The notes under the pieces were generated by a model, which saw only the letters and a program-made list of their open reading frames with translations, was not told the DNA's origin and searched no databases. The translations under genes were made by a program, and so were the position numbers. Shown here one piece after another: positions 12,401-23,683 of a stretch of DNA of 64,000 nt (position 1 is its first letter; each line of letters begins with the position of its first letter). This DNA is from Poa pratensis (Eukaryota; Streptophyta; Magnoliopsida; Poales; Poaceae), in assembly GCA_947311845.1 (NCBI GenBank), contig CAMZMU010000059.1, positions 37,313,226-37,377,225 on the forward strand, written 5' to 3'.

Positions 12401-15400
12401 GGTGCAGCAATGGTGTTGCTTCTCCTACTTGGGGTTATAGGTCTTGAACTGACAGAGGAAATGCTAGTGTTGAGAACTGATGTCCTATTGTTGCTTGACA
12501 TGAGAGTTGATTGAATAGAAGAGCGGGTTACGGAGTTACTTCTGGCTGGTCTAGTGGGAGCTGCGGAATGTCCATTCTCCGTTTGAGATACCGAAAGCTG
12601 CAAATGAATGCTTATAACGGTTAAAAAAATCTGATAATGGTTGACATAATCTAGATGAGAAAATAATTGGTTTCAAGAGAAAAGTGCAGCTATTGCCTGG
12701 ATTAGTTTAACAAGTGAGGCATTTGTTGTTACTATTTAAGTTGCCAATTAACTATATTGAACTCTAATACCAAAATCATTCAGATTATTTATTTTTTGCC
12801 TTCCTATATGTCGTCAAAAGAACATTCCCTTCACGCCATATTTGACATATACTTTAAAGGATCATATAACATTGATTACGCAAGGTAAACATCTATTAAC
12901 GAACTGAGACCTTAGTTTAAGAAAAAAACAGATACTTAAAGAACCTCCTTGTTCCTAAAAATGAAACAGAAACCAACTACTGTAAGGCATTTCAGTTCAA
13001 AGACTCAGAGTGCTTCTGAATTTCAGCTACATCTGATAGATTCTTTTCAATGAGATAGACTATATCTCATTAATTAAAATTTGAACCAGAAACAGGTCAA
13101 AAGAGTATTGACAACTTTAAAACATGCATCTAGCCTAGATAACAATGATTTAGCATACATGCATAACCAGAAGATATATTTGATCTTTTCTGATCTAAAA
13201 ATATGTGCAATGCAACTTAGATAAAGATGTTTTTATTCCTTTTTAGAAATTAGGTAAGGCTATTCATCATATTATCAAGCTCCAACGGTAAAGTACATGG
13301 TTCCTAGAACTTTTTCTTTCTGCCAAATAAACCATGGTACCATATGTGCAGCAAAGTAAATCCTGAACCAGTTTGCAAACGGAAATCTTTAAGCAGTGGT
13401 AAATCTATTTCCCAGAAAGATAAAAATTCCACATACCCTTGATGCTCTTGTAGTTGAAGATGACCTAGTGACGGTGCGCTTAGGTAATATATTTGAAGAT
13501 GGTGTTTTCTGAGCAACCTCCAGAGCAGGAACACGAGGTGTCCCAGGCGGAGTTAGAAGCCTGAGGAGCGCATCACAAAACATGTAAGTAGAAGCACATG
13601 GTGACATGCATTATTAACAAGAGGAAGCAAACAAAGTACTAAATAGGTCACTGCAGCAAGAAAAACAAACAAATCAACATCATTCTTTACCTCCAAAGGC
13701 CAGAAATGTGCACATAAGATTATGTGGGGAAATCACAAAATTTTAGTTAGTATATATTTCCTCTTTTGCAGAAAATCAGGCTAATGCCTCCAAATCGACC
13801 TCATTACCCCACTCACACTGTCACACACGTCTCAGTCTTACCTAACCAACACTACGATCTTCCTTTTCATATAAAGAATGAACTCAATTTCAGACCATAC
13901 ATTCAGCTCCACCCACCGCATCATTTGTTTCTTCTACGCTCGACAAAAAATTGAGTATGTACTTATGTCCTGAAGCCAAATAATGAAGCCCCAAACTCGG
14001 CCTTTTAAGCGTCCGCGTCGCTCCCAGGGGGGCGAACCCAGCACTCCAGCCCCCGACCTCCTTTCTCCTCCGCCTCCTCGCCGCCGTCAGGCGTAGCTCC
14101 GCCGGGAAAAGCCCGGGGGGGTAGCCGGCGGCGGCGGGCCCTCCTCCCTCGCGCGCGGGGGTCTTCGGCTGCAGCGACACGGCGCCCTGGACGGCGTGTG
14201 GCTGGCGGCGGAGCTGGGCGCCGGGGCGGCGGCCCCGGGCTTCTTCAGCTAGTGGGCGGCCATGGTGGCTGCGTGGGCAGCGCCACGGCCTGTGCGGGCG
14301 GCGGGCGCCATGGGCGGCTCGAGCTCGGCCGTGTGGGCCAGAACTGGGCCTGGGAGGGCCCGATCTGGGCCTAACGGGTTCGTCGATCTGGCGCGCGTGA
14401 CGTCGTGGAGTGCGAGCAGTGCACTCTGCGGGGCAACTGCGGCATGGCTCCGGCGGCCTGTCCACGGCGGGCTGCACGGTTGTGGAAGCCGGGGCGGCGG
14501 CCCCGGGATCTAGAGGTCGGCAGCGGCGGTGCGCGGGCGGCGTGCGTCGGTGGCATGGTCTGGTCGTCGCGGCCCAGCTCGGGAGGCGGTGGATCCGGCG
14601 CCTTGGTCGCCGGATCTGGCGATCTGCTGCCATGGCCCCTCGGCTGGGTTAGCGGGTTGCGCGGCAGAGGACCAGATCCCAGTTGGTCTTCGTCATTCTT
14701 TCTTCTAGCTGCAGCAGATAGCGTTCTGAGCCAAGTTGTTGGAGTTGGCGGTTCACCGGCGAGATTCCGCTCCGGCTCACGTGGCGAGGTCTAGGAGTTC
14801 CGGGCGAAAGCCTCGCACCGGTTTTTGTAGGGTGCCGACGATGATGACGCCTCGGCGCTCCTTCTTGAAGGCATCGTTGTGGAACCCTGACCCTCTCCAC
14901 ACCTCGAAGGCCAAGTGTTCTTCGGGTGAAAACCCAACTCCGTTGGAGTGGGCGGTGGCGGCGTCCTCGTCGTTATCTTCTTGAAGACTCCGCCTTGAAG
15001 GACTTGGTGCTTTGTGAGAGTCGTGTAGCATAGCTCGCCGGTGAGGTTGGAGGATGCCGGGGCGGCGGCGGCCCGGACGGTGGTTGTGCGCTGAGGCGGC
15101 GGCCTCGGAAAAAGTTTTGTAGCATTTTGTTTCGTGGCTTTTTCTCTTAATCTTCTTTTCGGTTATTCCTTTGCCTAAGGGCTGCTTGTACATATTCTAC
15201 CTGCTATTAATCGAAAAGCCAGCAATTGCTGGATCTTTCAAAAAAAAAAAAGGCTCACACTGATCAGCACCGCGCCTTAAACAAGAAACAATTACTGCCG
15301 ACATCCATCACATCCACTGAAGTGGACAGTCTATAAATAAAGAACTGGCGTATTTTCTGGACCTTGGTACCGTCTCTGCGGGACAAATCACGCACGGCAC

Positions 15401-15741
15401 TCCAAGATCGAGCTTATTCAGTCGATAAAGTACAGATGATCACTCCCTCAAAAAAAATGTACAGAGGATCGCCCCGTAATGGACTTATGGGTACAAATCG
15501 ACCCAGAATACAACCCGATTGAAGCTGATGCAGGAAAAAAAATGTTGAACAACCTTGATGAGCATGCTGCATTAATCGTTTAATCCCGGCTTTTAGGTAC
15601 CACAATACACAATATCACACAATAACAGAGGAATTTCCCAAAAATCCGGGAAAATAAGAAAGAAAAGGATTGCGCGGGCGAAAATGGTACTCACCAGTCA
15701 TAGTCGTTCTTGCCGATCTCGGAATCCAGCAGGTCCTCCAT
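9467..15741 (-). CDS. Basic Ser/Pro/Arg-rich protein (BPP-like family), 4 exons
   Basis: Spliced by eye, exons on the minus strand are 15695-15741, 13437-13560, 11308-12597 and 9467-9886. All junctions are GT-AG and in frame, giving 626 aa. The N-terminus MEDLLDSEIGKNDYDW joins directly to LLTPPGTPRVPALE, the family signature. Exon 3 is very rich in Ser, Pro, Thr and Arg (RPSTPxKT and SSRPSSPGPRPRAP repeats) and ends with SKNSLDMAIKHM. Exon 4 begins DIRQNLGG and ends FEPLPEPFSPF. These landmarks match the plant family that includes Arabidopsis BASIC PROLINE-RICH PROTEIN, reported as microtubule-associated; the family link is from memory. The middle is predicted to be disordered. The gene is intact despite a hAT-like element in intron 3 and a non-LTR copy in intron 1. 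Confidence 0.9.
10300..11130. mobile_element. Non-autonomous hAT-like element in intron 3
   Basis: The element has 11-base terminal inverted repeats, TCACCCCGGGC at the left and GCCCGGGGTGA at the right. A perfect 8-base TSD, GTAATGTT, flanks it at 10292-10299 and 11131-11138. An 8-base TSD fits the hAT superfamily. Both subterminal regions are packed with GACCGAA/CCGAAA motifs in inverted orientation, and AACCGAAATAATATCGGTC occurs twice near 10376 and 10408. There is no transposase frame in its 831 bases. It sits wholly within the intron. Confidence 0.85.
11664..11890 (-). repeat. Three tandem ~72-bp coding repeats in exon 3
   Basis: Three consecutive units encode variants of SSRPSSPGPRPRAPVRSHDI (about 24 residues each). 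The two upstream protein units differ by only a few residues; the last ends VRPLDIPDF. In-frame expansion of this kind changes the length of a disordered segment without breaking the gene. Confidence 0.8.
14000..15252 (+). mobile_element. Non-LTR retrotransposon copy in intron 1
   Basis: A GC-rich block begins near 14000. The 3' end reads ...TACCTGCTATTAATCGAAAAGCC...GCTGGATCTTTC and then a run of about 12 A (15241-15252). This resembles the 3' ends of other non-LTR copies here, such as the reverse complement of 59062-59110. It is in plus orientation, antisense to the host gene. No complete TSD was found, so the left boundary is approximate. The ORFs in the GC-rich part have no recognisable domain. 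Confidence 0.55.
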
Positions 15742-16250
15742 CGCAGAGCACCCTGCGGCGACGAATCCTCCTCAAAACTCCGCAAAGCCGCACTGGCGGA
15801 CCGAAGCCACCGCGAGTGACACAGGGACCACCCGCCTCCGCCCCCGGGCAGCGCCTCTCGGATCCGGATCCGGCAGCTTCCAGGAGCTTCGATTTAAGCC
15901 CTTGGAAGGAATGCTGGTGCTCGTTTCCCAGTCGAGTGGTTCTCTCTCGGTCTGGGATGTGGGAGTGCGATGGGGTGAGCTGTGCGAGATGGCGAGGAGG
16001 AGGAGATGGAGATGGTGGTGGGGGCGGGGCGGATGGGTGCGTGAGCGTGAGCTCGGCTCTGGCTCTGCGGCTCTGAAAGGTGAAAGCTTTGTTTTGTTTA
16101 GCCGTAAAGGCTCGCCATCTTCTCCGATGGTGGTGGCCCGCTGGAAGGGAAGCGTGCGGTCCATGCGTGAACAGCCGTTCCCTCCGTTCGCCCCGCACCA
16201 ACGGGCCGCGCCGGTGACGAGCCCGGGCAAGTTGCGGTGCTCCGCGTCTG
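15742..16250 (-). promoter_or_regulatory. 5' UTR and promoter region of the Ser/Pro-rich gene
   Basis: This GC-rich, CpG-rich sequence lies just upstream of the start codon at 15741. Open frames on both strands reflect composition only. I did not find a convincing TATA box. Confidence 0.45.
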
Positions 16251-16309
16251 GTCTAATTATAGTTGGGTTTACCATGAAAAAACTGGTGCTTAACTCGAAG
16301 TGAGTAGTA

Positions 16310-16350
16310 CTCCCTCTGTTTCACAATACAAGCCGCTTATATTAGGGTGA
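16310..16350. mobile_element. Possible Stowaway MITE end fragment
   Basis: TA followed by CTCCCTCTGTTTCACAATAC looks like one Stowaway terminus. No matching right end was found nearby, so it is probably truncated. Nothing else is recognisable up to 16716. Confidence 0.45.
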
Positions 16351-16733
16351 GAAGACCGCTAAAAAAAGAAGCACATGAAATATGCAAACGGCTTTTAAAC
16401 GGTGTCAACTGAAGAAAATACAACAATGTAGTTGCCTCATCAGAACCAAGTTTTGCGGAAATATACATTGTTTACAGAAATATTTGTATGGACAACTAGG
16501 ACACTTTTTGGCCAACATGCAGATATTTAAAAACAAACAGATAGCATGGTTCCTAAAATCAAGGTCTATAAATACTATTTTAAGTCAAAGAACGAAATTT
16601 TGTAACTTAATCTTTATTTTATAAATGAGACATTCCATAATTTCTGCGATATATTTGCGCTGGCATGTTGGACCTAGGAGCATGGCCCCTCATGTCAGTC
16701 GTGGCCGCGGGAGATGCCGATAAGGCTGTAGTT

Positions 16734-17031
16734 TTTTTTTTTTGAGAAACACAGTACAACGCAGACGCTCACAAACACGCGCATACACTCACCCCTATGA
16801 ACGCACACACGCACACCCTACCCCTATGAGCACCTCCGAAAGACTGAGCCGGCGGTTGGGTCTTGAGATTGACGAAGTCACCACGGGCGCCTCGCTGTCG
16901 ACGGGAACGTCGCCTCCCACTGAAAGAATATTCCGCCTAAATGAGAAACACCAGCGTCAAACCTGGGGTTTGAACTCTGGTGGGCTGGGGGTACAACCAC
17001 CCACCTAACCATCTTGCCACAGGCAAGTTCT
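16734..17031 (-). mobile_element. tRNA-derived SINE (Au SINE-like)
   Basis: A perfect 17-base TSD, CCGATAAGGCTGTAGTT, lies at 16717-16733 and 17032-17048. On the minus strand the element begins GAACTTGCCTGTGGCAAGATGG, where TGGCAAGATGG is the Pol III A box (split here: GAACTTGCC, then TGTGGCAAGATGG). About 40 bases later AGTTCAAACCC serves as the B box. It ends in an oligo-A tail (T-run on the plus strand at 16734-16742). At about 298 bases it is longer than the roughly 180-bp Au SINE I recall, so it may carry an extra 3' segment. Confidence 0.85.
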
Positions 17032-17048
17032 CCGATAAGGCTGTAGTT

Positions 17049-17640
17049 AAATACGTGTAGTCATCTTGGTGGGGATCAGAATCAGAATAATCAGCTGGCC
17101 GGTCGTTGGATGATTTGCCTAGCATCATGCAACCGGCAGGCTGGCAAAGCCACTTCATCTGACAAATCGTGTAGTCAAATGCCGGCAACATGCACCGCCA
17201 GCTTACCTGAACGAGACCCTAGAGAGCGCACGTGCATCGGGTTTTGAGGTCGTTGGATCGAGAAAACAAACGGCCGAGATCTCAGATCGCAACTGGATGA
17301 CTCTGTTTCAGTTCCCTAGAACCTCAAGTTTTTGAGGAATAATATAGAACCTCAAGCTGTCAAGCTCAAGCATGTATTACTCAGATCTAGATCCTCTCCG
17401 GCGAGTGCGTTGCTGTGCATGGCTACGTGCTCATCACAGAATAAACCCAGAAATTATGTAAAACTTTTTTTTGTTGAGAAAAACTTGCGTAAGAACTAGC
17501 TGCATGCACTCTTTTCTGAAAGAGAAAAACGCCCACACGTTTCAGCAAGCAAGTAAGCATGCCGGAGGAGCAGGGGAATTCGTGTGTGTGCGAGTAAAGT
17601 AAGAGACGGAGAGCGGCATCCAAACCACCGGTCATGGATC
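17049..17640. other. No supported gene
   Basis: The base composition is mixed and no domain, RNA gene or repeat was recognised in this stretch. Confidence 0.35.
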
Positions 17641-17665
17641 CCAGCCGATTCTGCTACTACCGGGG

Positions 17666-17769
17666 TGGCGTCGTCTCGGGGACGGCAGGGCAGGGAGCCG
17701 TCGACGGCTACCGCTCGTGGCGTCGTCTCGGGGACGGCAGGGCACGGAGTCGTCGACGGCTACCGCTCG
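17666..17769 (+). repeat. 52-bp tandem duplication
   Basis: Two adjacent 52-base units (17666-17717 and 17718-17769) begin TGGCGTCGTCTCGGGGACGG and differ at two positions. They lie within a GC-rich stretch (17630-18030) that is open in several frames but shows no known domain. Because 52 is not a multiple of 3, the duplication would shift any reading frame across it. Confidence 0.8.
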
Positions 17770-18320
17770 TGTCGGTTGGGCGAGGACGCCGACAGGTGGT
17801 TGCCGCGTCCGCGTCCATCGCCCGGGAACCGGACACTGGGGCGCTGTGCATTGCAGTGGAAGATCTGGGCCGCGCCACCGCAACGCTCCTCGTCGTCTCG
17901 CCGGGAACTGCACAGGATGGGTGCTGGTCACGGCCGATGGCGATCCGCTGCTCTCTACACTATACAGTCCCGCTGCAGTTCTTGCTGTAGAACTTACGAC
18001 TTACTACGAACAGTGACGGCCATGTAGTTGGCAGGAAATATTACTGGAATTAGATGCCTGCTGCTGGTGGGAGGAAGGAACTGCTGGCGACCGAGCGGAT
18101 ACATGTAACATGCGGCCAAGCCCCGTTCGCACATGCACATGCCAAGCATCATCGCCCTGATCCCACGTCCAAGCCCATCTGTAATGCGCGCGCGGTCCTG
18201 CTGTTGTCTCTACCGGACAACAAACAGTGCAATCAAACGTATGCTTTGTCCTCCCAGCTACAGGGGAGGAGGACGAGATAATACAGATGGTGGCGCTGGC
18301 AGTGCCAAGCTGTTGAATTG

Positions 18321-18898
18321 GTTTTTTTTTTTTTTTTGAGGAACTTTCAATCTATTCATCAACTATCAAGGCAGTACAAAGAAATCTAGATGCAACAAAA
18401 ATTACATCCAGATCCGTAGACCATCTAGCAACGACTCCAAGCACTAGAGCGAGCCGAATGCGCGCCGCTGTCATCACCCCTCCATCACCAGAGTCGGACA
18501 AACCTTATTGTAGTAGATAGTCAGGAAGTCGTCGTGCTAAGATCCCACAGGACCAACGCATCAGAATAGCAACCGTCACCGATGAAGAGAAGTATAAATC
18601 AGAATGATCCAATTTATAGACACACGAACGAAGATCGGATCCAAACGGATCCACCAAACACAACCACCGACCGAATCCCGCAAGATCCGCCGGAGACACA
18701 CCTCCACACGCCCTCCGACGGCGCTAGAACGGAGCTAGGCAGGGAGGACCTTACCGGGATCCACCGCGCCACCATGGCACTAAGCCCAGAGAGACGAGAT
18801 CGATCAGCGGCGGCGCCGACAGGAGGCGAGTTAACCCTCGCCTTTCTGGGAGCTGCAGCGCACGAAGGGGTACGCCCTGGCGTCTGCAATAAAAAAAA
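18321..18898 (-). mobile_element. Short non-LTR retroposon with 13-bp TSD
   Basis: A perfect 13-base TSD, AGCTGTTGAATTG, lies at 18308-18320 and 18899-18911. The plus strand starts with a long T-run (the antisense poly-A tail) followed by GAGGAACTTTCAATC. The minus-strand 3' end therefore reads GATTGAAAGTTCCTC-A(n), similar to the element at 19525. The copy is 578 bases with no recognisable ORF. Both ends being present suggests a deletion derivative or short non-autonomous element. Confidence 0.8.
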
Positions 18899-19327
18899 AG
18901 CTGTTGAATTGTTGGTGGCTTGGTGCACCACTAGTGGTATTAGATCCTGGCGATTTCGTTTTCAGCTACAGCAGGAGGATAAGGTGCAGATATCAGGGTA
19001 CCTCTGCTCATCGTTTTACAGTTCCAGTGAACTTGCAAGTATGCACTTCCAATGCGAAGTACATTAAATGGTAATGTGTATGTAGATTAATCGTTGTTGG
19101 GGTAAATCACAGCATCAATCATAGGGCTTAAAGATAGTACTAGTACCTTGCAAAACTTAAAGATGTCGAAGGCAGCAAAAGGTTTTTACCGGAAAGGAAA
19201 AGGAAAAGCGACATCTGAGCTGTAGGTCCGAAGGATGATGGCCCTCCTCTTGCATGTACGTACGTGCCAGTTGCCTTGTGATGAGATAGTAATCATTTCT
19301 GCTTTTGTTCAGTTTGCCCGGGCAACG

Positions 19328-19402
19328 TAGGGATGCAGGCGGACGTCCGTCGGACTGGCGGACTGTCCGCCACTTCCGTTGGACCGTCCGTCGGCATCCC
19401 TA
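19328..19402. mobile_element. Ds-like mini hAT foldback element
   Basis: The 75-base segment starts TAGGGATGC and ends GCATCCCTA, similar to Ac/Ds-type ends. It is internally palindromic (GGACGTCCGTCGG against CCGTCCGTCGG). GCAACG flanks both sides (19322-19327 and 19403-19408), six bases of a likely 8-base TSD. Confidence 0.65.
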
Positions 19403-19524
19403 GCAACGATCACCACTTCATCTCCAGGCTCCAGCCTTCTTGCCTCCTCTGGCTGCAATAAACCCTGCAATCAGCTCGCTCGTGGACAGTTAGTGAGCTT
19501 CACCACCTTCAGCTTTTCTTTGCT

Positions 19525-20345
19525 GTACAGAGTTTTTTTTTTTGAGGAAATGATCAGATTCATAAAACATGAAGCTGAGTACAAATTACACGGAGATCCA
19601 ACAAAGAAAAGAAAACACAAAGGAACCCCTGCAAAATGCACAAAGCACCCCGAGCCTCCAGGGAAGAACACAATCAGATCCACCACCACTCTCCCGAGAA
19701 ACCTAGACGCCGCCGACGTCGCCATACCTCCAGCCGCCGGAGAAGAGGCGCCACCACAAGTTGTAGACGGCCGCAAGATCCATCCGCCGCCGCGCAACGA
19801 AATCTGAACTCGCTGAAGGAACACGCCCACAACACCCTCTCCCCAACTCCACCCTTCTTCCAGCCGACGCAACGCCGTCCAGGCTCACCAGCCACAACGC
19901 CCGAGCTCCGGCAGACGCCGCTCCCCTTGCCACCAAGGCCGGCCGGAGCAGGGTCACCGAAGAAGAAGACCACCACCTGCAGAACCACCAAAAACGGAAC
20001 ACAGACCACCGCCGGCTCCTCCCCTCGCTGCCACAGCCGGCCAGAGAAGCAGAAACGGGGAACTGCGCCCGACAGAACACCTCCACGACCTCCCCGACCA
20101 CGAGGCCGGAACGGGAAAGGGAGGGGGAGGACCACGCCCAGAACGCCAACAACACCGCCACCGTCCTCGACGCCGCCAGCAGGGCACTCACACCTAATCT
20201 ACACCTAACTAGCCGGAGACGCAGGACCGGGGTTCCCCCACTCTCCCGCCGCCGAGGCGGCAGGCGGAGAGGGAGGGAACCACTGGCCTGGCCGGCGGCG
20301 AGGTGGGGAACGCGAGCTCGCCTTCTTATCGCCTGCTACAGTAGA
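19525..20345 (-). mobile_element. Non-LTR retroposon copy, antisense
   Basis: A T-run near 19530-19541 is followed by GAGGAAATGATCAGATTCAT. On the minus strand this is a 3' end resembling the copy at 18321. A GC-rich body follows to about 20345. No TSD was found, so the 5' boundary is approximate. Long frames are present on both strands, but none encodes a recognised domain. Confidence 0.55.
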
Positions 20346-20422
20346 GAGAGAATAAGAAGAGGGGATGTTCTTTTTTTTGATGGATTAGGTAGCCGTGAGA
20401 TCCAATCTACCAACTGAACGGG

Positions 20423-20900
20423 TTTTTTTTGGATAGTGCGTAGCCATTAATGAAGAATAAGATGTCCAGTTAGTTAGCAAAAAACCAGACTCAAAACGAT
20501 ACAAATAAAGCCAAGTCCACCCAAACACCAACATCACATGGCTACGCCCTCTCTCGTCGATGACACATCGAAGACCAGAAAAGGACGCCAACCACACAAA
20601 CAGAACCAACGAGGACCCACTCCACCGAACTAGCCGAACTCTCACCAGTGCCGAAAAGAAGAAACCGTGCCTGCTATGGAAGAAATAGTCTCTGGACACT
20701 CCCATAAATGTGAAGAAGCCTGCATCCACAAGACCATGGGCCTGAAGAGGTGACCGAGAGCCGATGACCAACCTCGAAAATAACCTCGTCGCTCGCACGA
20801 CACAAGGTCAAACATTCTCAAAGTTTTTGAAGCTGCTGCTCCACTGTGCTCTGCGAGGTCAACATGCAAGCCTCCCACGCCACCGTCAGTTTCTGTTTAT
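20423..20900 (-). mobile_element. Possible non-LTR 3' end, antisense
   Basis: The plus strand has a T-run at 20423 followed by GGATAGTGCGTAGCCATTAATGAAG. The minus strand therefore carries CTTCATTAATGGC...ATCC plus oligo-A, a typical 3' end of the grass non-LTR copies seen here. The extent is uncertain and no TSD was found. Confidence 0.4.
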
Positions 20901-22640
20901 TTGTACGCGGCATCATATTTGTCTCGTTTCTTCGGTATGTTCGAATTTGTTTGAAAATTGTTCATCCATCTCGGCGCGTTCTGTTTTTGTTGGTTTGGCC
21001 CAATTGTTACCAACCACATGCAGCCCAATACATCAGCCCACGTAGAGCCAATTAATCCATGGCACCAATTGCATGTGTTTTAGCCCATGTGTTTGTTTTT
21101 TATTCACGACCTTGCTCCACAGCCACCAACCAATGACACATATTTTATCTCTTCTATGCGATCTCCACAACGGAACACTCTCCTCATATCTCGATCTACA
21201 CGAGAATTAATTGCACAGGAACTGATGGAGAAAGCGAAACGAAAAATTTCGTAGCATGGTTCACCAGATAATCTTCCGTCTACTTGCTTGTTGGCGTCGC
21301 TGAAGTGGCCAATATTTAGATGCTTTTTGACTTGGAAGGCTGATTCCCCCTCTACCCCATGTTTTGGTTTTTGTTATTTTCATCTCTAAATATTATGAAT
21401 TTTCAAGATTGACCATGAGAAATATATTGACCCGTGATGAGTTCTTGAGATGTACACTAAAACTGCATAGCGAGATTGCCTACAAGACCCTACAACAAGT
21501 ATGTTTCTCCACGTGGCTTTATTAGTTTTGTTTCATTGTGAAAAAAGAGGGTTATGGACTCCAAAGCTGATGTAATAAACATCAGTTCAAGTCCACCTTC
21601 GGCGATCATTCTTCGCCAATGTTGTGTAAATGTTTGGGATATGGTAAGTACCCTTACTTTCCTATATTTCTGTGGTTCGGTTTGATTTCTTTGATTGTAT
21701 ATAATACTTTAAAAAGGCTTGATTGTACAAGAAATTTGACGCTAGATTCAGCTTAATAAACAAATAAAAACCTTTTGGAGTCAAATTTAGGCAGTAGATA
21801 TTATTGTCCATCCCTCAACATATTTGTATACTACATAATTTTTTCAATGGTCTTACTTGCGATTGAATCCTCACAGGTCACCACAGATAGGTGTTTACCT
21901 TTGCACTGACTAGATATCATAAATTCAAAGTGGTATATTTAAATCCGGTGTATTTCAGATGTTTCATAACACTACCGAATCTGAGAATTTTCAACACTGA
22001 GAATGCTCAGGTACATCGCGAGGAGCGAGACAGTTAGATGGTACACTTCACCACATGCAAACAAACTAGATCCCATTATAGTTGTGTGTCTTTCTTTCTT
22101 GAATCTTATTTTCAATTTTGTGTGAAATATTGGGTTGTATTTTCTCACAGGTGCCATCTTAATTGTGTTGTAAGAAAACGCCTCATGCATGTCATCTTTC
22201 CCTTCACGGAATTGACTGTGGTAATATGCATGTTTGTGCTCTTGTATGACCGCCGCAACACCGGGTGTCATCTAGATATTATCATGATGATGATGTCTTG
22301 TGCCGTCCCTCCTGTTACGACGTGTATTATTCACCCGTCAGGTAATTGGCAGAGGCACCACTCTCGCTTTCGACACCACTCGCGTACAACCGGCTTGTTG
22401 CCGCGAAGGCATATCGGGTTGTGGCCACACCGAGCTAAAAGGAGATGGCCTCATCGTCTAGCGCTCGAACACACAAGATTGAAGAGGATATACTTAATAT
22501 TGGTTTTCTGTTTCTCCTTTTACCACATCCCTACTTAATCGTGTCAGCCCACAGTCCCACGATTCAAACGTGTAAGAGGCAACCTAGAACCTTGGCTCCA
22601 CACACAGACAACGTCATCGCGGAAACAAATGAAAACCCTA
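20901..22640. other. No supported gene
   Basis: This is 1.7 kb of mixed sequence with one 166-codon frame on the plus strand (22038-22538) that has no recognised motif, and no clear repeat. Confidence 0.35.
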
Positions 22641-22644
22641 CTAT

Positions 22645-22720
22645 CTCTAATCCACATTAATTGTCGTTGAATCAGATGTATCCAGACATATTTTATTGCT
22701 AGATACATCCGATCTGATTC
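22645..22720. mobile_element. Stowaway-like foldback fragment
   Basis: TA followed by TCTCTAATCCACATTAATTG resembles the left end of the complete element at 60581. An internal palindrome (CAGATGTATC...GATACATC) follows, but the right end is degenerate. This looks like an old, partial Stowaway MITE. Confidence 0.45.
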
Positions 22721-22786
22721 GGGACAAACTAGCTAGATGAAACGTTAAATACTACAGAAGCGGAACGCTTCTGTACGAAAGTGCGA

Positions 22787-23150
22787 GCCACTTCCTCTCC
22801 GGTGAGACGACGGCCAGGCTGAGCCAGAGCCGCCGCTGGCTGCGGCGGAGCCGCTGATGGCAAGGACGAACCTTAGGGCGGGGGGTGCGTGGTGGGGGAA
22901 AATCGCAGGAGCGCCGTCGCCATCTTCATCTCCGGCGAGACGACGGCCAGGCCGAGCCGGAGCCGCCGCAGCCACTGCGGAGGCGGCGAGGTCGAATCTT
23001 AACGCGGGGGGTGCAGGGTCGGGGAGACATCGAAAGGATCGCCGCCGCCATCTTCATCTCCAGCGACGGCCAGCCGAGCCGGCGGAGGCGGCGACGGCGA
23101 GGAGGAAGCTTATGGTAGGGGTGCGGGGTTGACGGCGACGTCTTCCTCTT
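22787..23150 (+). repeat. Three decaying ~129-bp GC-rich tandem units
   Basis: Units start near 22787, 22920 and 23048. They share (T)CATCTCCGGCGAGACGACGG, CCAGGCCGAGCCGGAGCCGC and GCGGGGGGTGC. The third unit is shortened by deletions. The block is CpG-rich and lies downstream of NAC copy 1. Nothing shows that it is translated. Confidence 0.7.
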
Positions 23151-23467
23151 CTCCGGCGACGGTCGTCCTCCTCTGCCTAGCGCTAAACGACAAAATCGTT
23201 CAAGTGCTCGAACGTGCGAAGATTAGCAATCGTCCTACAGAAGTAGGTTATCTAAAACTAGTCCAAACCGCTAGATTTATTCAACAGCCGTTACTTTTTT
23301 AAAAAGACAGACAGACCAGAAGGGTCCGGAGCTGCCATTAAACGGTGGGCACAATTACAAGAAAGTCCTGAAACAAAGTAAAATTACGCGCAAGTTCTCG
23401 ACTTTTACAAAGAGGACCTCAACCAGATCAGAGAAAAAGCAATCAAGCCCTCTACCGTTGAATCCTA

Positions 23468-23668
23468 TTTTTTTGCGGGATAATCCGACCGAAATTACAC
23501 AAGGTCTTTTACAAGAAGATCCAAACAACAAGCGAAATAACAACGAAGCCCCTGGATCCTGATGAAGAAGACGATGCAGAACGAACGCCGGCGCGCCGCC
23601 ACCACTCCTTCCTCGTCGCTGACGCCTTGGAACAGAAGGAGCCCCTCCATGGCCGGGAAGTCGACGAA
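23468..23668 (-). mobile_element. Non-LTR insertion at the NAC copy 1 stop codon
   Basis: A perfect 18-base TSD, CTCTACCGTTGAATCCTA, occurs at 23450-23467 and 23669-23686. The 201-base insert starts on the plus strand with a T-run, so it is antisense. The right TSD copy contains the TAG stop codon of NAC copy 1. The same TAG in the left copy shows that the stop predates the insertion. Confidence 0.8.
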
Positions 23669-23683
23669 CTCTACCGTTGAATC

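Noticed and set aside
13812..15262. CTCACACTG near 13812 and 15256 as a TSD of the intron 1 retroposon
   Set aside because: Only 9 bases, and the left copy is far from the recognisable start of the element; likely chance.
15684..16303. Plus-strand frames of 130 and 197 aa
   Set aside because: They overlap exon 1 and the GC-rich leader of the minus-strand gene and have no family resemblance.
16940..17031. Possible tRNA gene
   Set aside because: The A and B boxes belong to a SINE with TSD and poly-A; the cloverleaf is not complete.
17584..18027. Three overlapping plus-strand frames of 99-147 aa
   Set aside because: The 52-bp duplication shifts frame across them and none has a known domain; composition explains the openness.
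22038..22538. 166-aa plus-strand frame
   Set aside because: No recognised motif, odd composition (His/Arg-rich tail), and no splice or promoter support.
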